Positions 22,901-38,500 of a stretch of 64,000 nt of DNA are shown one piece after another. The notes under the pieces were generated by a model. The model was not told where the DNA came from, made no database searches, and was given only the letters and a program-made list of their open reading frames with translations. Origin of the DNA: Drosophila persimilis (taxonomy: Eukaryota > Arthropoda > Insecta > Diptera > Drosophilidae); contig NW_020825312.1 of the NCBI RefSeq assembly GCF_003286085.1, positions 3,720,001-3,784,000 on the forward strand, read 5' to 3'. A program made the translations under genes and the position numbers. Within the stretch, counting starts at the first letter, position 1. Each line of letters begins with the position of its first letter.

Positions 22901-25321
22901 TCAGCAGCGATGTTTGTCCGTCATTTTTCGGTTTATCAAAATTGTTCATAATTAATTAATTGGCTGAGTTCCAGATTTACAAATTGTTTGCCCGTCGTCG
23001 GCCCACCCGCTGTCTCTCTCTCTCTCGCTCTCTCGCTCTAGCTGTGTCCCTCTCCCTCCCGCTACTTACAGCTATTCTTCTTCCGTCTAGCTCTTTCTTT
23101 TTGTGGGTTTTTTAATGCGTTTTACTGCGAAATGGAAATTGCTTTTAAACGACGGCCAAAAAGTCACTTTGAAGCTCGCCCAAAAGAAGAATGTGAATTA
23201 CCATATGCCACAGAATGAGGAGAACGAAAGAGAGGGGGAGAGAGGGAGAGGGAGAGAAGATAGAAGAAGCTCGAAACGTAGGCTCTTATCAGAAAGCCAG
23301 CAAGCGGCTGGGAGGAGGGTGTTGGAGGGGAATAGAGTTGGCGCTCTTTTCCTTTTCGTGTCGTTTCGTTTACTTTCTTTTCTGCTTTAAAGAATGCTTA
23401 TCGGTATTCGTCGGGGGGCATTGGTTATGGGTCTGTGGTGGTCTGTGGACTGTGGAAGGGATTGAGAGGGGCGGGGAGGGCGGCAGGGAGGGAGATAGTG
23501 GCACGGCGGTCCCAGCGAAGCAACAATGCCGGCGGAGTCGCCGCCACACGATGATATCATCGTTGTGTCGCCGTCGCCGTCGCCGTCGTCGCTGTCGAAG
23601 ATGTCTAGGCGGAGGCTTCAGCGGAAATCCGCATAAACACCCAAGAAACATTGTGGAGCGTCTGTGGGTGTCCCGTCTGTTTACTTTAGCGTTTTAGCAA
23701 CAGATTAAGATAAACACGGGAATATAAAACATTTCACTAGATACACATTTTATTACTAAGGAAATCCCTGGCTGGAAAACCCGTAGAGAGTGCCCCAAAG
23801 GTTGATTCAACTCTTTATGCGATCGAATGTAAACGATTCGGGAGGAAATCCCTGGAATCAATGCCTAGTCCTGCTCTTTTCCTTTGCATATCCTTTTGTG
23901 GTGTGTGTTCTTTGTTCTGTTCCATCAATTAGTAATCATCCTTTGGGGGGAGTCATTCGAGTGCCGTCGCTCGGCCTCTGATTCAGCGATGACAATTTAC
24001 ACGATCGATTGTATCTGACAAAGGCGTTTTCTGATCCGTTTTCTTATCCGTTTTCTTATCCGTTTTATCCGTTTACAGGCCTGCATCGATGACAATCTGC
24101 ACATGGTTGAGTTTCTGGTGAAGCGTGGTGCCGACATCAACCGTCAGGACAACGAGGGCTGGACGCCGCTGCATGCCACCGCCTCCTGCGGGTGAGTGCC
24201 ACAGAGTGCCACGCCCACAAGCACCCAAGTGGCCCCTGCTTGACTCCTTCTAATCTTGTCTCTTCGGTAGATTTGTGAGCATAGCACGTTATCTGGTGGA
24301 GAACGGGGCCGATGTGGCCGCCGTGAACAGCGACGGGGACTTGGCCCTGGACCTGGCCATCGATGTGCAGCACAGGGGCATGATCGAGTACATGGAGAAG
24401 ATAGTCCAGGAGCTGAACATCGATGTGGAGCAGGCGCGCAAGGCCGAGGAGGAGGCGATGCTGAGCGACGCCGAGCGCTGGCTGAGCAGCGATGCCGCCG
24501 AGGTGGACAGGCCGCACCCGAAGACAGGGGCCACGGCGCTGCACGTGGCCGCCGCCAAGGGCTACACGAACGTGTTGAGCCTGCTGCTGGAGGGACGCGG
24601 CAATGTGGATCGTCAGGACAACGATGGCTGGACGCCGCTGCATGCCGCCTCGCACTGGGGCCAGCAGGAGACCTCCCGGATGCTGGTCGAGTCCCTGGCC
24701 GACATGGATATACGCAACTATGCGGGACAGTCCTGCATCGATGTGGCCGACCGTAAAATAGTCAAATTCCTGGAAGAACTGCGGGCCAAAAATCGCAACC
24801 AGCGGCGTCCATCTAGTCAAATCAGGTTGGTCCTTGCTGCTATTTCCCGATGCTGTTTTCGATTTGAATAATCAATGCAGAAATGGTCTTTCTTTTCGCA
24901 GAATCTCAGATGCGATTGAAAATCGTGTGGACAAGACGCCCACCAAACTGGTGCGCGTTGAAGTGAGAACTGATGCCACAAAGGATGGTGCGTACCCGTG
25001 CCCGTACCCCTGTGTACAGCTCAGTGGGGATTTGCCTAATAAACGAAAAGCTTTCTTTGATTTCTCGCACAACACAAAACACACACTACCCACACAACAA
25101 TCAAATATGAAACAAACAACTTGCGTCCTGTACTTGGTCCTTTGTTTAGGCTCTCATGCGCGCTAAAAACACACACACATTGTTCTGTTTTGTCGGAGCA
25201 TTTATTGTAATCGTAAAACATTTGCCACTGCCTCTCCGTCTTTGTATAATTTGCAAATCATTTGCATTCAAGCATTTTACGATCATCTTCAGATCATCTT
25301 TCATCTTCCATAGCAATCCCG

Positions 25322-25358
<37 letters not shown>

Positions 25359-28300
25359 GCCTGTATGTATGTTCTCTCTCTCTCTCTCCCTTTTTCTCTG
25401 TATTTTGTGTCTATTGTCTCTTGCTTGTAATTCACGCACACTGCAGCTGCCAGCAGTTCGAACTGCGCCTCCAGTAGTGAAGCTTCGCTTCCAATCGATA
25501 ATGATAATGATGATATTGATGATGATGATGATGCTGTGGCCCACGAGAGCGATGCGGAAGAGCTGAGCGATTCCACGGAGTCCTCGCACACCACAAGTCT
25601 ATCTGGCGAGAGCGAAGGTAGTCGGCATTTGTTTTGCGTCTCGATTCAGGAATTCCCTCTCTCTCTCTCTCTCTATCTCTGTCTCTCCCTCCGTGCTAAG
25701 GCCCGCTTATGAGCTACTAATCTCCACCTTGTTGTGTGCCTGTTTGTATCGAATATTTGCAATGTCTAAAACATATTTCCATTGCATCTTTTAGCGGAGA
25801 ACGTGAAGCCCAATCAACAGCAGATCCATGCCCTCGAGCATCCAGTCGAGGAGGAGGCACCCTGGCGACGCAAGATGGCCCGCGCACCCAACGACAGTCC
25901 CACTAATAATCGTAAGTACTTGTTGGAGGACAGTGCGTTTCAAAGCATTCAGGAAAGAAGAACATCAAGAGATGGATCCCTTCTATACATAGAAGTACTT
26001 GTTAAATTCCATTCTTGAAATCAAAGAAAATATATCGTTCGATAAGTATTTTATCGATCCATTCTTGATAGCGATTCGATTTATTGGATGTAGATATTAT
26101 CGATATCGATTTTCCTTCGAATTATTAAGCTCTGAAACGCACTTCAATATATAGCACGACCTGTTCTGATTCGATCTCTCCCTCTCTCTCCTCCTTGTAG
26201 AAGTTCCTGATAGAGAGCTTAGCAGCAATAGCTCGGAGAGCGCCAACGATGTCATATTGCGACGCACCCAAAGCTTTGAGAATGATGAAAAGTGAGTTGT
26301 GAATAGAAGAACCCTAAGCTTTTGACAGAAATGCGTGCCACACAAACACACACACACCCACACACACACACACACATACCAAATACCTAATAGCACACAT
26401 AACAGATTAACCTACATATATATATATATATACATATATATATTCATTAATCTGCCAAAAGTATCGATTAATTGGTGGATTTAGTTGCAGTTTTTGTTTC
26501 ACTTTTGCTGATTGCATTTATCGCTTATCATTGTGCCCCCTAACACACTCACACCCCCACACGCATAGTGCAAAAACAACCGAAATCAAAATCAAACCGT
26601 CAACTGATAACCAAACAGAACAAAATGATATGCGAGTTTTGGGCACGGTAACTGTTTAAATATTCCGCAGTGCTCTCATGCGCTCGTTTTCTCTCTCTCT
26701 CTCTCTCTCTCTCTCTGGGGAAAAACACATTCAACCCAGTCATGCTCTTTCTCCGAAGAAACAGTACCAGTCACTGCTCTGTCACTCTCTCCCTCTGCAG
26801 AAAAGAGTCGACCACCCACTGCTATCTCTCCCTTCTTCTATGAGTCATATGCTCCCATTTGGGGGGAGGCCTTTTGTCCAGTTCCATTCCCATGAGTCCG
26901 GTAACCAGTGCACTCCGGCAAAGTGAAGCAGAAACAGCAAAAAGATACCAAAAATAAGAATCGAACACCAAAAGCCACACGCAAACAAGAGAGAAAAAAG
27001 TTTTGTTTTTAGTTTTAAAATTTTGTTTTTGTTGTTTTTTTTTTCTTTCTTTTTCTCCGCTCATTTATCGATAACAAACCGATCAAAATCGAAAACAAAC
27101 TCACCAACGCACCGCCAAAAACCAACAACAACAACAACTCATCATAAAAAAAAAACCGCTTATCCAAAATCTAACCTGCCCGCTGCCCGCCCGCCCGTCC
27201 GCCCGCCTGCCACTGCCACTGCCACCACCACCACACGCCTGCCACCGTCTGCACCATCGTCTAACGTCCAACGTCTAACGTCCAACGTCCAACGTGCTAT
27301 CTGCCGCTGCTGCTTGCCACAGATTCTATCAAAAGTACAATGAGCTGCGCGCCCGCATAAAGGCCAACTCCTGTCCCATTCTGCCAGCGACTGCGGCGTC
27401 ACAGGCGGCTGCTGCCGCCGCCGCTGCCTCTGCAGCTGCGAATAATTCCAATTCCAATAACAATAATAATCTAAGTAGCAATAACAACAATAAATTTAAC
27501 AACAATAACAACAACAAAAGCGCTCTGCTGCTGGGCTCAAGAACAACAAATAACACTGCAACAACAACAACAACATCCAGTACTTTCAACAACACGCACA
27601 ACAACACAACAACAAGCCCACCACAAACAGCAGCAGCAGCAGCAGCAGCTGCAGCAGCATCCACTGCTGCAACAACAAATCCATATTATAGCGTACAAAG
27701 ATCGGCCTCACTCAAAGATAACTCAATGTATTACAGGTTTGTTCCGCACACACACACACAAACAGATAAACACACATACACACACCCACACTGCTGTCCT
27801 GTAGCTGTCCACCCCGAAAACTAGATCAAAGGATCGATTTAATCCATAAGATACAAATGTATAGAGAGAGAACTATCATTTTATCATGCATAGATGTTGA
27901 AAGATTATGCCTATCGATTATTGGGAGTATTACAGAGCCAAAAAAGATCTGATCTTTTACACTCTATAGGCTCTCAAAAAAGATAACATAATACTTAAAT
28001 ATGCTACTGATGAATACTGGTATAATAGTATACTTGTTATTCCGAGTATACCTGATCTAGTTCATGGTGGACTGCTACTCCTACTCCACTACAACAACAA
28101 CTACTACTATACTACTATCACGCCTACTCATAGATAACTGCTAACCGTAATGTGTCGTAACTCCGTAACTGAACCTGTGCTTTCGCTTAGCTACTTCGTT
28201 TTTTCGTTTTTCCGCCATAACCCAAGAACCGAATACCATTTTGCACCGAACTGTGTTTAACAATCTCTTATATTCAGCCACGCACCAATGTCGTCTACCT

Positions 28301-29508
28301 ATACTCTTGATTGTGTTCTCTCTTATGCGCTGTGCAGCACTCTCTCTTATATGACATGCTCTCTTTTGTTTTGTGTCTTTTTTGTGGCAGGAAACCGACC
28401 GTTACACACGTTGGCACGCCCACTGGCACAGCAGCCACAGCAAAGACAACGCTCCTCAGTTCACCGTCGACGAATGCACTGACCCCACCAATACGCAGGT
28501 TAGTACTCGTACGCTCTAAGCTCGTATACAACTGTTGTACTACATATAAATATATACGATTCTTGTCGAACGATTAGCCAAGTTACAGCGAAAACCACTG
28601 CCCAGAGCAATAATGGCAGCTCTTCCACGGCCAGTGCCAGTGCTAGTGCCAGTGCTAGCGATGCGGAGACCGCCAAGCCACCGCCGAAGCAATCCACGGG
28701 CAATATAATCAAGAATTTCTTCAAGTAATACGAGAAACCTCACAAGAATAACTGTTTTGTGTGTTCGTTGAGTTGAGCCTAACCTCAAAAGATAGCCCTG
28801 CTGCTAAGCAAGATGGCTTTCGTCTTTCGTTAACCTCAAAGCAAAGCTCTGCTAACCTCAAAAATATCTGTCACTGCCGTTAAGTGACGTCTAACCTCAA
28901 AAGCCAGCGCTGCTAACGCCTTTCCCCTTGATTTGTGCAGCATGATTTGTTCTTTCAGCTAGCATATGTTCTATAATTTATTACTTGAGGAATTCCAAAT
29001 TATAGCATCTCTCTCACTCTTTCTCTCTCCTGCCATTAGATCTTTTGTACCGCCCGTGCGTGACGAAGAGAGCGAAACACAGCGCAAAGCGCATGCCAAG
29101 AGAGTCCGCGAGACGCGTCGGTCCACCCAGGGCGTTACCCTGGACGAGATCAAGAGTGCCGAGGAGTTGGTCAAGAAGAAGAACATGGGCATGGCCAACA
29201 ACAACAATAATAACAACAATAACATCAGCAGCAGCGGCAGCGTAAGTACTCCCGTGTCCCAAGACCCAAAGACACACCACCCAATACCACAGTACCACAA
29301 TACCCTGTATCATTCACAAATCAGAGCTCAGAAATGAAACATCTACAAACATCCACACCCGTCAACGCCAGAGAGAACGAGCATCTTTCTCTATGTCCAT
29401 AGAATCGCATACATTATCCCATTATCTGTAGGGAGAGCTCGTACAGAAGCATCCACACACACACACACACACAAACACACGATGTCCACATGCAGTCCAC
29501 ACCCCCCA

Positions 29509-29539
<31 letters not shown>

Positions 29540-32500
29540 TGTCCAAATACACACCAAAAACTAAAAGAAGAAAGAAAAAAGAGTACAAAACTGCTTATGG
29601 TTATGGTGTCCCCCCTGTCCCCCTGTCCCCCTGTCCCCCGTTCTCTTTGTGTATCCTTTGTATCTTTTTATGTGTGTGTCTCTGTGTATGTTCATTCATA
29701 TGTTGCACAAATACACGCTCTGGCAGTCAATCAATCAAAGTAACGAATCCTAGTTTAGTTGTGCATCTTTGGATGAACATACATCCCCATACTAGTCTGT
29801 ATACTAAAATAGTTAAATTGTAGCTTAGCAAATATCATCCTGCAAAACCGAATGCAACAGTTTTCGTGAGATCGCTGAAAAGTATGCTATGAAAAAAACG
29901 AGGGTAAAGATACACCAATAACTCCACTGGAAACGGCCTAAAGTGCGTTGATGAAGAAGTTCTAGGGAAAAAATTTATCAACTTAAAGGAGACTCTTGTT
30001 TCCTGCTTCCTAGAACTTCAACATCTGGCTCTTACTGAACAGAAAAACTTTGGAACATTGCAATATAATCCGCTTAATGATGTCAAATGATCTATCAATG
30101 GGTTGGCCGAATATATTCAAACGAAGTAGAGCCCTAAAGCAGCAACAAAAACAACCCTTATCGCCGAGATACTATGCACACGACATGTATTATGTTTTTG
30201 GACTCTCGGGCATTCTCTTTTGCAATGTTCCTTGGGTCTGACTATCTATGCACCAATATGCCTCATTGAAAAAGAGTAAATTGAGGTAGTAATCGGTACA
30301 GCAGGGTGTCCGTAAAGTGAGTTACAGGTGTACTTCTATATTGAGTGGCTAAACGGGCTGTGAACACCTTACTGAATGTAGAAACCCATTAACCTTGAGG
30401 GTTTCGCACACGGCCCGGCCCGGCCCGGCCCCCATTGGAATCTGTTGCATTCTGTTGGTTGGTGTTGTTGTTTTGTTATTGTCTCACCACCACCCCCACC
30501 CCCATCCCCATCCACCGACCGTCGCCCCATCCTTAGGCTAGTTGTCATCACAATCAGATCAATCATCGATCAATCAGTGCTCATTTAGCGTACGTTGCCA
30601 CCCATTCGATTAACCGCCAATCAAGTTGAGTTCTTTCTGCGTTTGTGCCTCTGCCACGCCCCGTTGCGCCTCGCCCGCAGTTTTTGTGCCCCCCGCCCGC
30701 CACAGCGTCAATCAAGAGCTGCCTCTCATCAATATTGAGTATTCGTTTATAGCGCGTAGCGTATTATATTATGATTTCCCCAAGCAACCATCATCAGCAT
30801 TGCCAGCATCCAGCGCAGATCAGTGAACCATAGCCGGGAGTCGCCATTACTATTCGTATTTACGTTATCGTTTACAATCGTTTTTTAAGTTATTTTCTAC
30901 TGTGATGATGGGCCGCCTAGAGATCTGGTACGCGCGATCTCTATCGTAGGCCTATACACACGTATTATCCTATGTATAGAATATGTTTTGTATGTCTATG
31001 GAATATGTTGATGATTTTTCATTTTGCATGTCCCATCTGCATGCATCCGTAGAGTATTCTCAATCCGGGCCACACTCTACGTATACGTATCCGGCTCCGT
31101 ATCCGTAATCGTACGTTATGTATATATATACAGTGGCGCCGAAAAAAATAGCACCAGTAGGGCCGACCGTCTTCATTCGTTCAAAACAAGACCACTGTCC
31201 AACTTTTGCTGGACTTTAATGCAATATAATGTAGCTTTATATGTCTCCTCTCTGAGAGAAGTGTGCTTACTCTCTCAATTCTAACGGTTCTTATAACTTT
31301 AGGCAATTTTGCGAAAGAGGAGCGAAATGGAGCACCAACAAAAATAGCACCAGTAACTGTTTTATGTAAAAGCTTCTACTTTTCTGAGCTTCTTGATATT
31401 TTAAGTTCCTGATTGAATTAAAAATCGGTGGCTTTAGGTGATTGTGACAAGAAAGTTACAAAATTTAAGTAGTTATGGGTCTTGGAAAGCACTAAAGTGA
31501 AGAAAAAAGCCAAAGGATCAAAACTTTCATTTCAGAAGGCAGGACCTATGCTAAGGTGTGGCAAATTGTCGGTTGTTCAAAAGAAATGATTAGCAATGCT
31601 TAGAAATATGTTTTCAACAAGAATCACGTGCAAGAAAGGCCGCGATATCCCCATTTCTGCTAAGACTACTGGTTCGTGAGAGCAAGGAGGACCCATTAAG
31701 GTCGGCCACAGAGCTAAAGCAAGGATCTTAAAAAATCGTCAAGTACCAGGAAAGTTAGATCTTGTTTACAAGAACGTAAAATGGGTACTCGTAGTACGAG
31801 GAAAATTTCACTTTTCACGGAAAGGCATGGGGCAAAAAAAGTTTGGTGTGCAAAATAGCACTAAAGTTGTGCCAAAGAAAATGGATAAACCTCCTGTGGT
31901 CCGACTAAAGCCAAAAATTATTTTTTGGTGTAAAAAGGTCTTGTTCTTGTGTGAAACGATTACCGAATGCAGAATATAACCCCCAGACTCACATGTAAAT
32001 TCATTAGACATAGAAAAGCAAGCAAAATCGTATGTGCATGATTTTCGTACTAAGTAGGTAATCCAATACATGGCACAACCCCATTATGGATCAACATGTC
32101 TATGTCAATATCAAAGAAACAGTGATTCTGCTTAATGCAGAATACGAAATAGAGTTGTTTTGTGTCTTCCAGCAGGAAAATGACCCAAAACGATCTAGAA
32201 AGAAAGCTCGAAAGTGGTTCAAGCACAATTCACTTAGTGCAATAGATTGGTCTGTTCAGTCTCCAGACTTGAATCCCATTGCTAATATTTTGGGTCAAGT
32301 TAAAAAATATGTTTCTAATGCGGAATCAAAGAACAATAAATATGTTTGGGGTATCCTGCATGGTTCGTGGATCAATATCCCAAGGGAAAGATGCGAAAAT
32401 TAGGTGAGCTTTAATGCCAATATGTTGAGCTGTTGTTGTTGCTGACAAAGGCTTTGCAACAAAATGCCAACCTTTAAATACAAATAAACTAACATATTTT

Positions 32501-35500
32501 ACTAAAAAATGTGGAAAGTTTCCTTGTATTTTATAGTTTTTTGATTTCTTTGTAAATTGGTGCTATTTTTGTTGGTGCCCAAATTTCTGATAAAATCCTT
32601 TTCTTTTCAAATATTTTCATTTGGAGCTTGCGAATTATGCCAGTGCTCTGGGATACGATAAATTATACCTTAAAGTTTACATATTAGTCTTAACAACGTT
32701 CATTAGAACCATTGCTTAAGCAAAATCCGTCAATATAGACACATTAGTCCACTGGTGCTATTTTTTTCGGCGCAGCTGTATGTATCTATTTATTATCGAT
32801 TTAGTAGCTAATAGCTATCCCTCCCCCGACCCCAGAGATCTTTTGATTTTTGTTTTCGAGCAAACAACATCGCCTTGGGACCATTGTTTTTTATTTGTTC
32901 CAAAACTAATATTATTAACAGAACGATACAAGCGAAACAGCGGCAGCCACAGCAGAACACACATCATCCATCAGTGATGCAAGCCAGCAAGAGCCACAGC
33001 CGCCACCACCGCCCACCACGCCGCCGCCAGCCATAATCCCCACCAGCGACGAGACGGAGATCGAGACCATTCTGGCCCCCAGTCCAGTGCAAAGTGCAAA
33101 CGACACCACTGCCAGCTTCACCCTCTCCGCGCCGTCGAGACGCTCTGTGGTGGTCGACGACGACGACGACGGCGACGGCGACGGTGATGGCAAGGCCGGT
33201 GGCGATGCCGATGATCCGGAGGCAGTGGTCAGTGCCAGCTACACGATAGTCTCGCGGCGCGACAAGATCCCCGACAGCGCTGAGAGTGAGCCAGAGCAGG
33301 TGGAATCAAACAAACAAAAGACTGACGAGCAGCAGGCGGAGAGCGAGGAGCAGAAGGCGAGGCCCACAGACCTGCCGCTGAGTGCGGCCCCGACTGAGGC
33401 CATCAAGTCGTCCTCCTCGACCACGCCCGGCTCGCTCGAGAGTCCAGTGCGCTTGCGGGACAAGCGTGGCCTGTCCGGCAGCAGCCAGGAGACGGATACC
33501 AAGTCGGACACCGCCTCGCCAGTGTCGGCGCATCCGGACTTTAATGCCCGCGACTCTCTGCTCAGTTTGTATGCGCGCCGCACGACGGACGGCAGTGGAG
33601 GAGCATCAGCTGCAGCAGCAGCAGCAGCGGCAACAGCAACAGGTGGTGCTGGTACTGGCGCTGGTGGTGCGGGTGGGAGTTCCACATCAACATCGACAGC
33701 AGAACGGCGTCCGTCTTGGCGCCTCAAATTCGATGCCGGCTCCAAGGTATGCCCCACACAACCCAACCGAACCCTCTAACCGAAACCCAGAGTCCTACTT
33801 ATACAGAGTCCTACAAGATATATATGTATATGTATTTGCCACAAAAGACTGTATCTCGCTCGGTTGTCTTTAATATTTTTGTTCAACTCTAAGTGTAGCA
33901 TGGATTTAGTATTGTAATAATTATGGTTTGCTAAACAATGGAAATACCCTTGCTAACGAATGGTTAAACCAAAAATGTGTAACGAGGAAAGCCAAAAAGC
34001 GCCAATGAGCCAAATTTGTTTCCCTGCTAAGGCAGTCCTCAAACCACACTAAATCTAATATGTATAGATCATATAGAAACCAGATCGCAAGGGTATTCTG
34101 AACGTTTTTCGAGTAAACGTAGCTGTTGTGTATGTTTTATTTTTCGTAGGTCTTTACACGCCTGAAATGTTTGTTCTTAAGTACGTTTTCTCCTTCTCTT
34201 TAGTTTTACTTTACGCATTTTGTATTTTTACATCCATGTACATGCTCGTATGTTTTCATTTTGCCCATAATTTCATAATTTATGCTTGCTTCTAAAACAG
34301 CGAACAACATTACTTACGTCTTGTGTACCTATTATTTATTGTTTAGTCTCCAATCCAATCATATCTATTCGGCAATGAACTTTTCCACAACGTTGCAGCT
34401 AAAGGAAAGGCTTGAGCATTTGGCTGAGTTCTGCTTGCTATGTTTTGGTGTATTCTTAAGGATGTACATATTTTGCATGCCATTCAATTACTGTAATCCA
34501 AATGGTGGTTCAAGGGAATACTGAAGCTGCTTTAGCTTAGGTTTTAATATGGTTAAGGGCACTCGCTAACTGATGGAAACGGGGACTGCACCCCAAATGC
34601 AAATGGTGTCTGGATTAATCGTTGAATTATTATTGACTATTACTAAATGTATATTAAAGACACTAACTGCCGCTGCACACAAGCCACGAAATAAACCCAA
34701 CAAAAACATTTTCCAGCATAGCTTTTCTGTAAGACAAACCACACATTTTGCTCACAAAACAAACAAAACGAAACGAAACGAATATATTTAGAGAAAAACA
34801 TTTCAAAACATACCTTAGATGCAGACTTTTGTAAATTATAAGACTGTGATCCTTCCGCATAATAATACTTGTGTCTTTACGTGCAGTTCAAGCTGGAGGA
34901 CAACACCAGCGGCGGTACATATCCGCCCAACAACAGCACCATTATACCCAGCGCCCCGGCGGTGATGGCCGCCGCCAATCTATCGACCACAACTGGTATC
35001 CAGCGACGCATCAGCAGTGGTCCCAATGCCCGTGAGTATTTATGATGAGTCCTCCTATGATTCCCCATTCAAATGGTCCCTATTTTGGTTTCAGTCAACG
35101 CTTCCAATCAGTCACTGAACTCTGTGGGCCGCCCCATCTCGGCGCCCAGCGAGAGCACAAACAACAGCAGCGCCTATGCCACGCCAGCAGTGCGCAAATA
35201 TGAAACGACATCCACAGGAGCGGGAACGGGAGTGGGAGCGAGAGCGGGAGCAGCTGCTACTACGACAGCCACCACAACCGCCAATTCAGTGTCTGCAACC
35301 AGTGCCAATCATGCAGCAGGAACAGCGGCAACAACCAATGCCACATCCAGCCATGACGATAAGGGTAAGGCCCGGCAGGGCACAGACTAAGGAGATTCAA
35401 GATTAAGGATGATGACGAAATCAATGGAACAACGGAATAGTTAGTTTCGTTCGGCATGGGATCATCAAGAGGAATATTGCAAATTCTCAAGAATTCAATA

Positions 35501-38500
35501 GAAAATATATATACATATACCATATACCACATATACCACACAAAACCCACTCTTGCGGGCTCGTTGCAAGATCTTTACACAATTATAAATTGAAACGCGC
35601 ACAGGAAATATTACGTGGGACTCGCCACCTAGTGGCCTAATGCATCAATCCAGTTAGAATTAAGAGTTTTGCTGCAATTCATCCGTTTATTCTATCCACA
35701 TTATGTCATTGAGATATCACACTACTGCTGTTTTTAAAATTCAATCTATATGGGATATAAATTTGATCAATAAACTGGGGAGAACTGTTAAGCGTTAGAT
35801 TCCATGCCTCTACATGTTCCATCTAAGAAATCCATCTTGAAACTTCATTAAACCCTCAGATTTCTGTTGTTAGACTTGAAAATGAATTCCATTCTCTTCC
35901 ACCAACAGAAAACGACAAGGAGAACGACAATCGCACACAGACCGTCATACAGAGACGCCGCAAGCCGAAGCGCAGATCGACCGGCGTGGTGCACCTTGAT
36001 GTGGATGTAAGTATTGTTCAGCCATGCCCCATGCGCCCGCACAGATCAGATCAGATCAGGTCACAGATCGTACTCGTATGTGGCGTATCTGTACGCGTAT
36101 TTCTGTACTTAATTGCCAGGCCATTTGTCAGACCAAATGAGCCGGCGAGCAGCGTGCCAACTATTTTTAGTGCAAATGCTAATTAGTCAAAAGATTAGGC
36201 GCATACTAAATAAGAAAATCTCTCTTTTGTTTTGCTGCTGCAGGAACTGGATCCCGAACGTCAGAACGAGGAGAAGGACAAGGAGGTGAGTGTTTTCTCT
36301 CTCTCTCTCTCTCTCAAGTGTCTCTCGATCTGAGAGTTTCCATAACTTTTCAACAACAACAACTGGAAGAAAAGCAATTGAATTTTCACACCTTGCCAAG
36401 TAATTTAAATGTGTGTCAGGTGCTTGTTTCCGTGCTGTGTGCACCTGACACTCTTTTTTTTTTGCTATTTTTTTTTTTGGGTCTTCTTTGTCCTCTGATG
36501 TGCTCCCACAATCTTTTTTGGCTTTTGGCTGGCCAGCTGTGGCCCGTTCCGTCACACCTTGTCACATTTTTAGATCGTTCCCCGTTTGCCGCGTTTTGTC
36601 CTTCAAAGTAGCTCTGTACCCCCTTGCCGCCCCATCATTGCTGTCTGTTCCAATTAGCAGACGACCCAAAAACGAAATTATGATTTGCCATTAGAAAACG
36701 GTGCACGTGGCATTGTGGATGTGGCTGATGCTGCCTCTGGCTGTAGCTGTAGCTGTAGCTGTGGGATGGATTCCGAATCGAGTCTGTGCACTCGTAAGTG
36801 CAAGGCTACTGCGAAATCCTTTCATGGCCGAGGCCAGAACTATTAGTGCGCGTCCAATTTGTGGCTAAAAATTCTGCAGCAGCAAAACCTGTTAACAATT
36901 TATCAGAGGCAAGTGTCAGAGCCGCCGTTTGTCGCCTATTATTCAATTCTCAGACAATTTCTGAGTGCATTTTGTCATTTATGAACAATATAAGCGTTTA
37001 AGTTTTGTGTTTTTCTAAATTATTGTTAATTGGTGGACAATTGTTTGGATTTTTCACACAATTTTTCTAAACGTTTATACGAATATAAATGATTTCGTTC
37101 ATATACATTTTCCACGAAACGAAAATTCGTTGAATTTTCAAGTAATTTGGGGTACAGATGGTTCCTTCTGTGGATTGGCTATTTATTTTCAAAGTCGATC
37201 AATGTAAGTTCTAACCGATAACTTTTATAAATTTTTTAAATATTATATGAGATTTGGAGAATGTTTTTTTTATTTAACTAAGAGTAATACCATTTGCTTA
37301 TCTGAAGCTTAAGATTACAAAAATGTAAAAAAAAAGAAGCTTAGACTCAGCATATGAAATGAGTAGGTTCCCCGCTTAAGCTTCAGCTTTTTTCGAATGT
37401 TTTCGAAATAACTTCTTTATAGGTACCTTCTATATTTAATTCATGAATAGATCTTGAACAATTCGATGTTTTTCCCACCGATGCTACTCTTAGTATTCCT
37501 TAATCGCTACTGCTACTCAGAAATTCTGATCTGATCGCAGAGTTTTCAGATTCTTCCTATAATTTTCATTCGCATATTCTTTGGATTTCCTATTAACTAT
37601 TAAATGAAACAAAATGTGAATTCAAAGAAACTTTAAAAAGGGACCTGAAACGTTTCCATTCTCCTAACTTTGGGATGGTGTCCCTCTGTCCATTCAAAAC
37701 ACAATTTGTCAAGCCATCGGTGGCAGCCTCTTTGTCGCTGTCGCTGTCGCTGACGCTGACGCTGATGCATGCTGCCTGTGTGTCACTTGCAGCTGATTGA
37801 CGGTGTCAAGTGTTTGCATTATCTAATGTTCTTCTGTTCGTCTGACAAAAGTGCATCCTGGGGGAGAAAAACACTTTCACAATCGTTGCTCGTCGACATT
37901 TTTGCATTGTATGACAAATTGGGCAATTATCGAAGCACGACCCAAATGAAAGCCGAAACAAAAGGAAAACCCACAAAAAAGAATCGGAATAATAATGAGA
38001 AATGAAGCAGACATATAACAAATCGCTGACACACGTACATTGAACTTTGTTTTTGGCCAAAAGCGCATCACCGAGAGAGGCAGCAAGGGTGGAAAGGTGG
38101 AAGAGAGACAGATGTTCGAATATAACAACATGCAGTACATTTGTGTGCTAAATTTATAACAGTTTGCTTTTAATACCGTGCACTCGTATCGCATATGGAG
38201 GGCATGCTGTGTCCGGGGAGAGCTTGTACATTATTATCACAGGAGTCTGGATTGCTCTTCGGTACGATATAGCCATACCGACTAGGATATTGATGCTGAT
38301 CGTGGTCGGAAACGCCTCCTTCTGGGTGTTACACACATCCACTTTCACCACAAATCAAATGTACCACTATATTCTCTGAGTATTGGGTATAAAAAGGTAT
38401 TCCTGATCTACATCAGCGGTGGGCTGGATTCTATAATTTCGGAGCATTCCAACAACAGTAAAAAAAAAACCCTTATCAGCGAAGAAAGACTCGACTATTA

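Larger units (their letters stand above)
29242..32921 (+). other. Mbs: Mbs intron carrying a Tc1-like insertion and dispersed repeats
   Basis: A 3.7-kb intron. Besides the transposon at 31131-32778 it holds (AC)n near 29455-29476, (TCAA)n near 29508-29538, a dispersed-repeat copy near 30140-30200 and a CCCGG run near 30413-30430. No coding exon is supported within it. Confidence 0.7.

Noticed and set aside
27294-27340. Extending Mbs exon 8 upstream through its open frame
   Set aside because: The acceptor CTTGCCACAG at 27322 and phase match with exon 7 fix the exon start at 27323.
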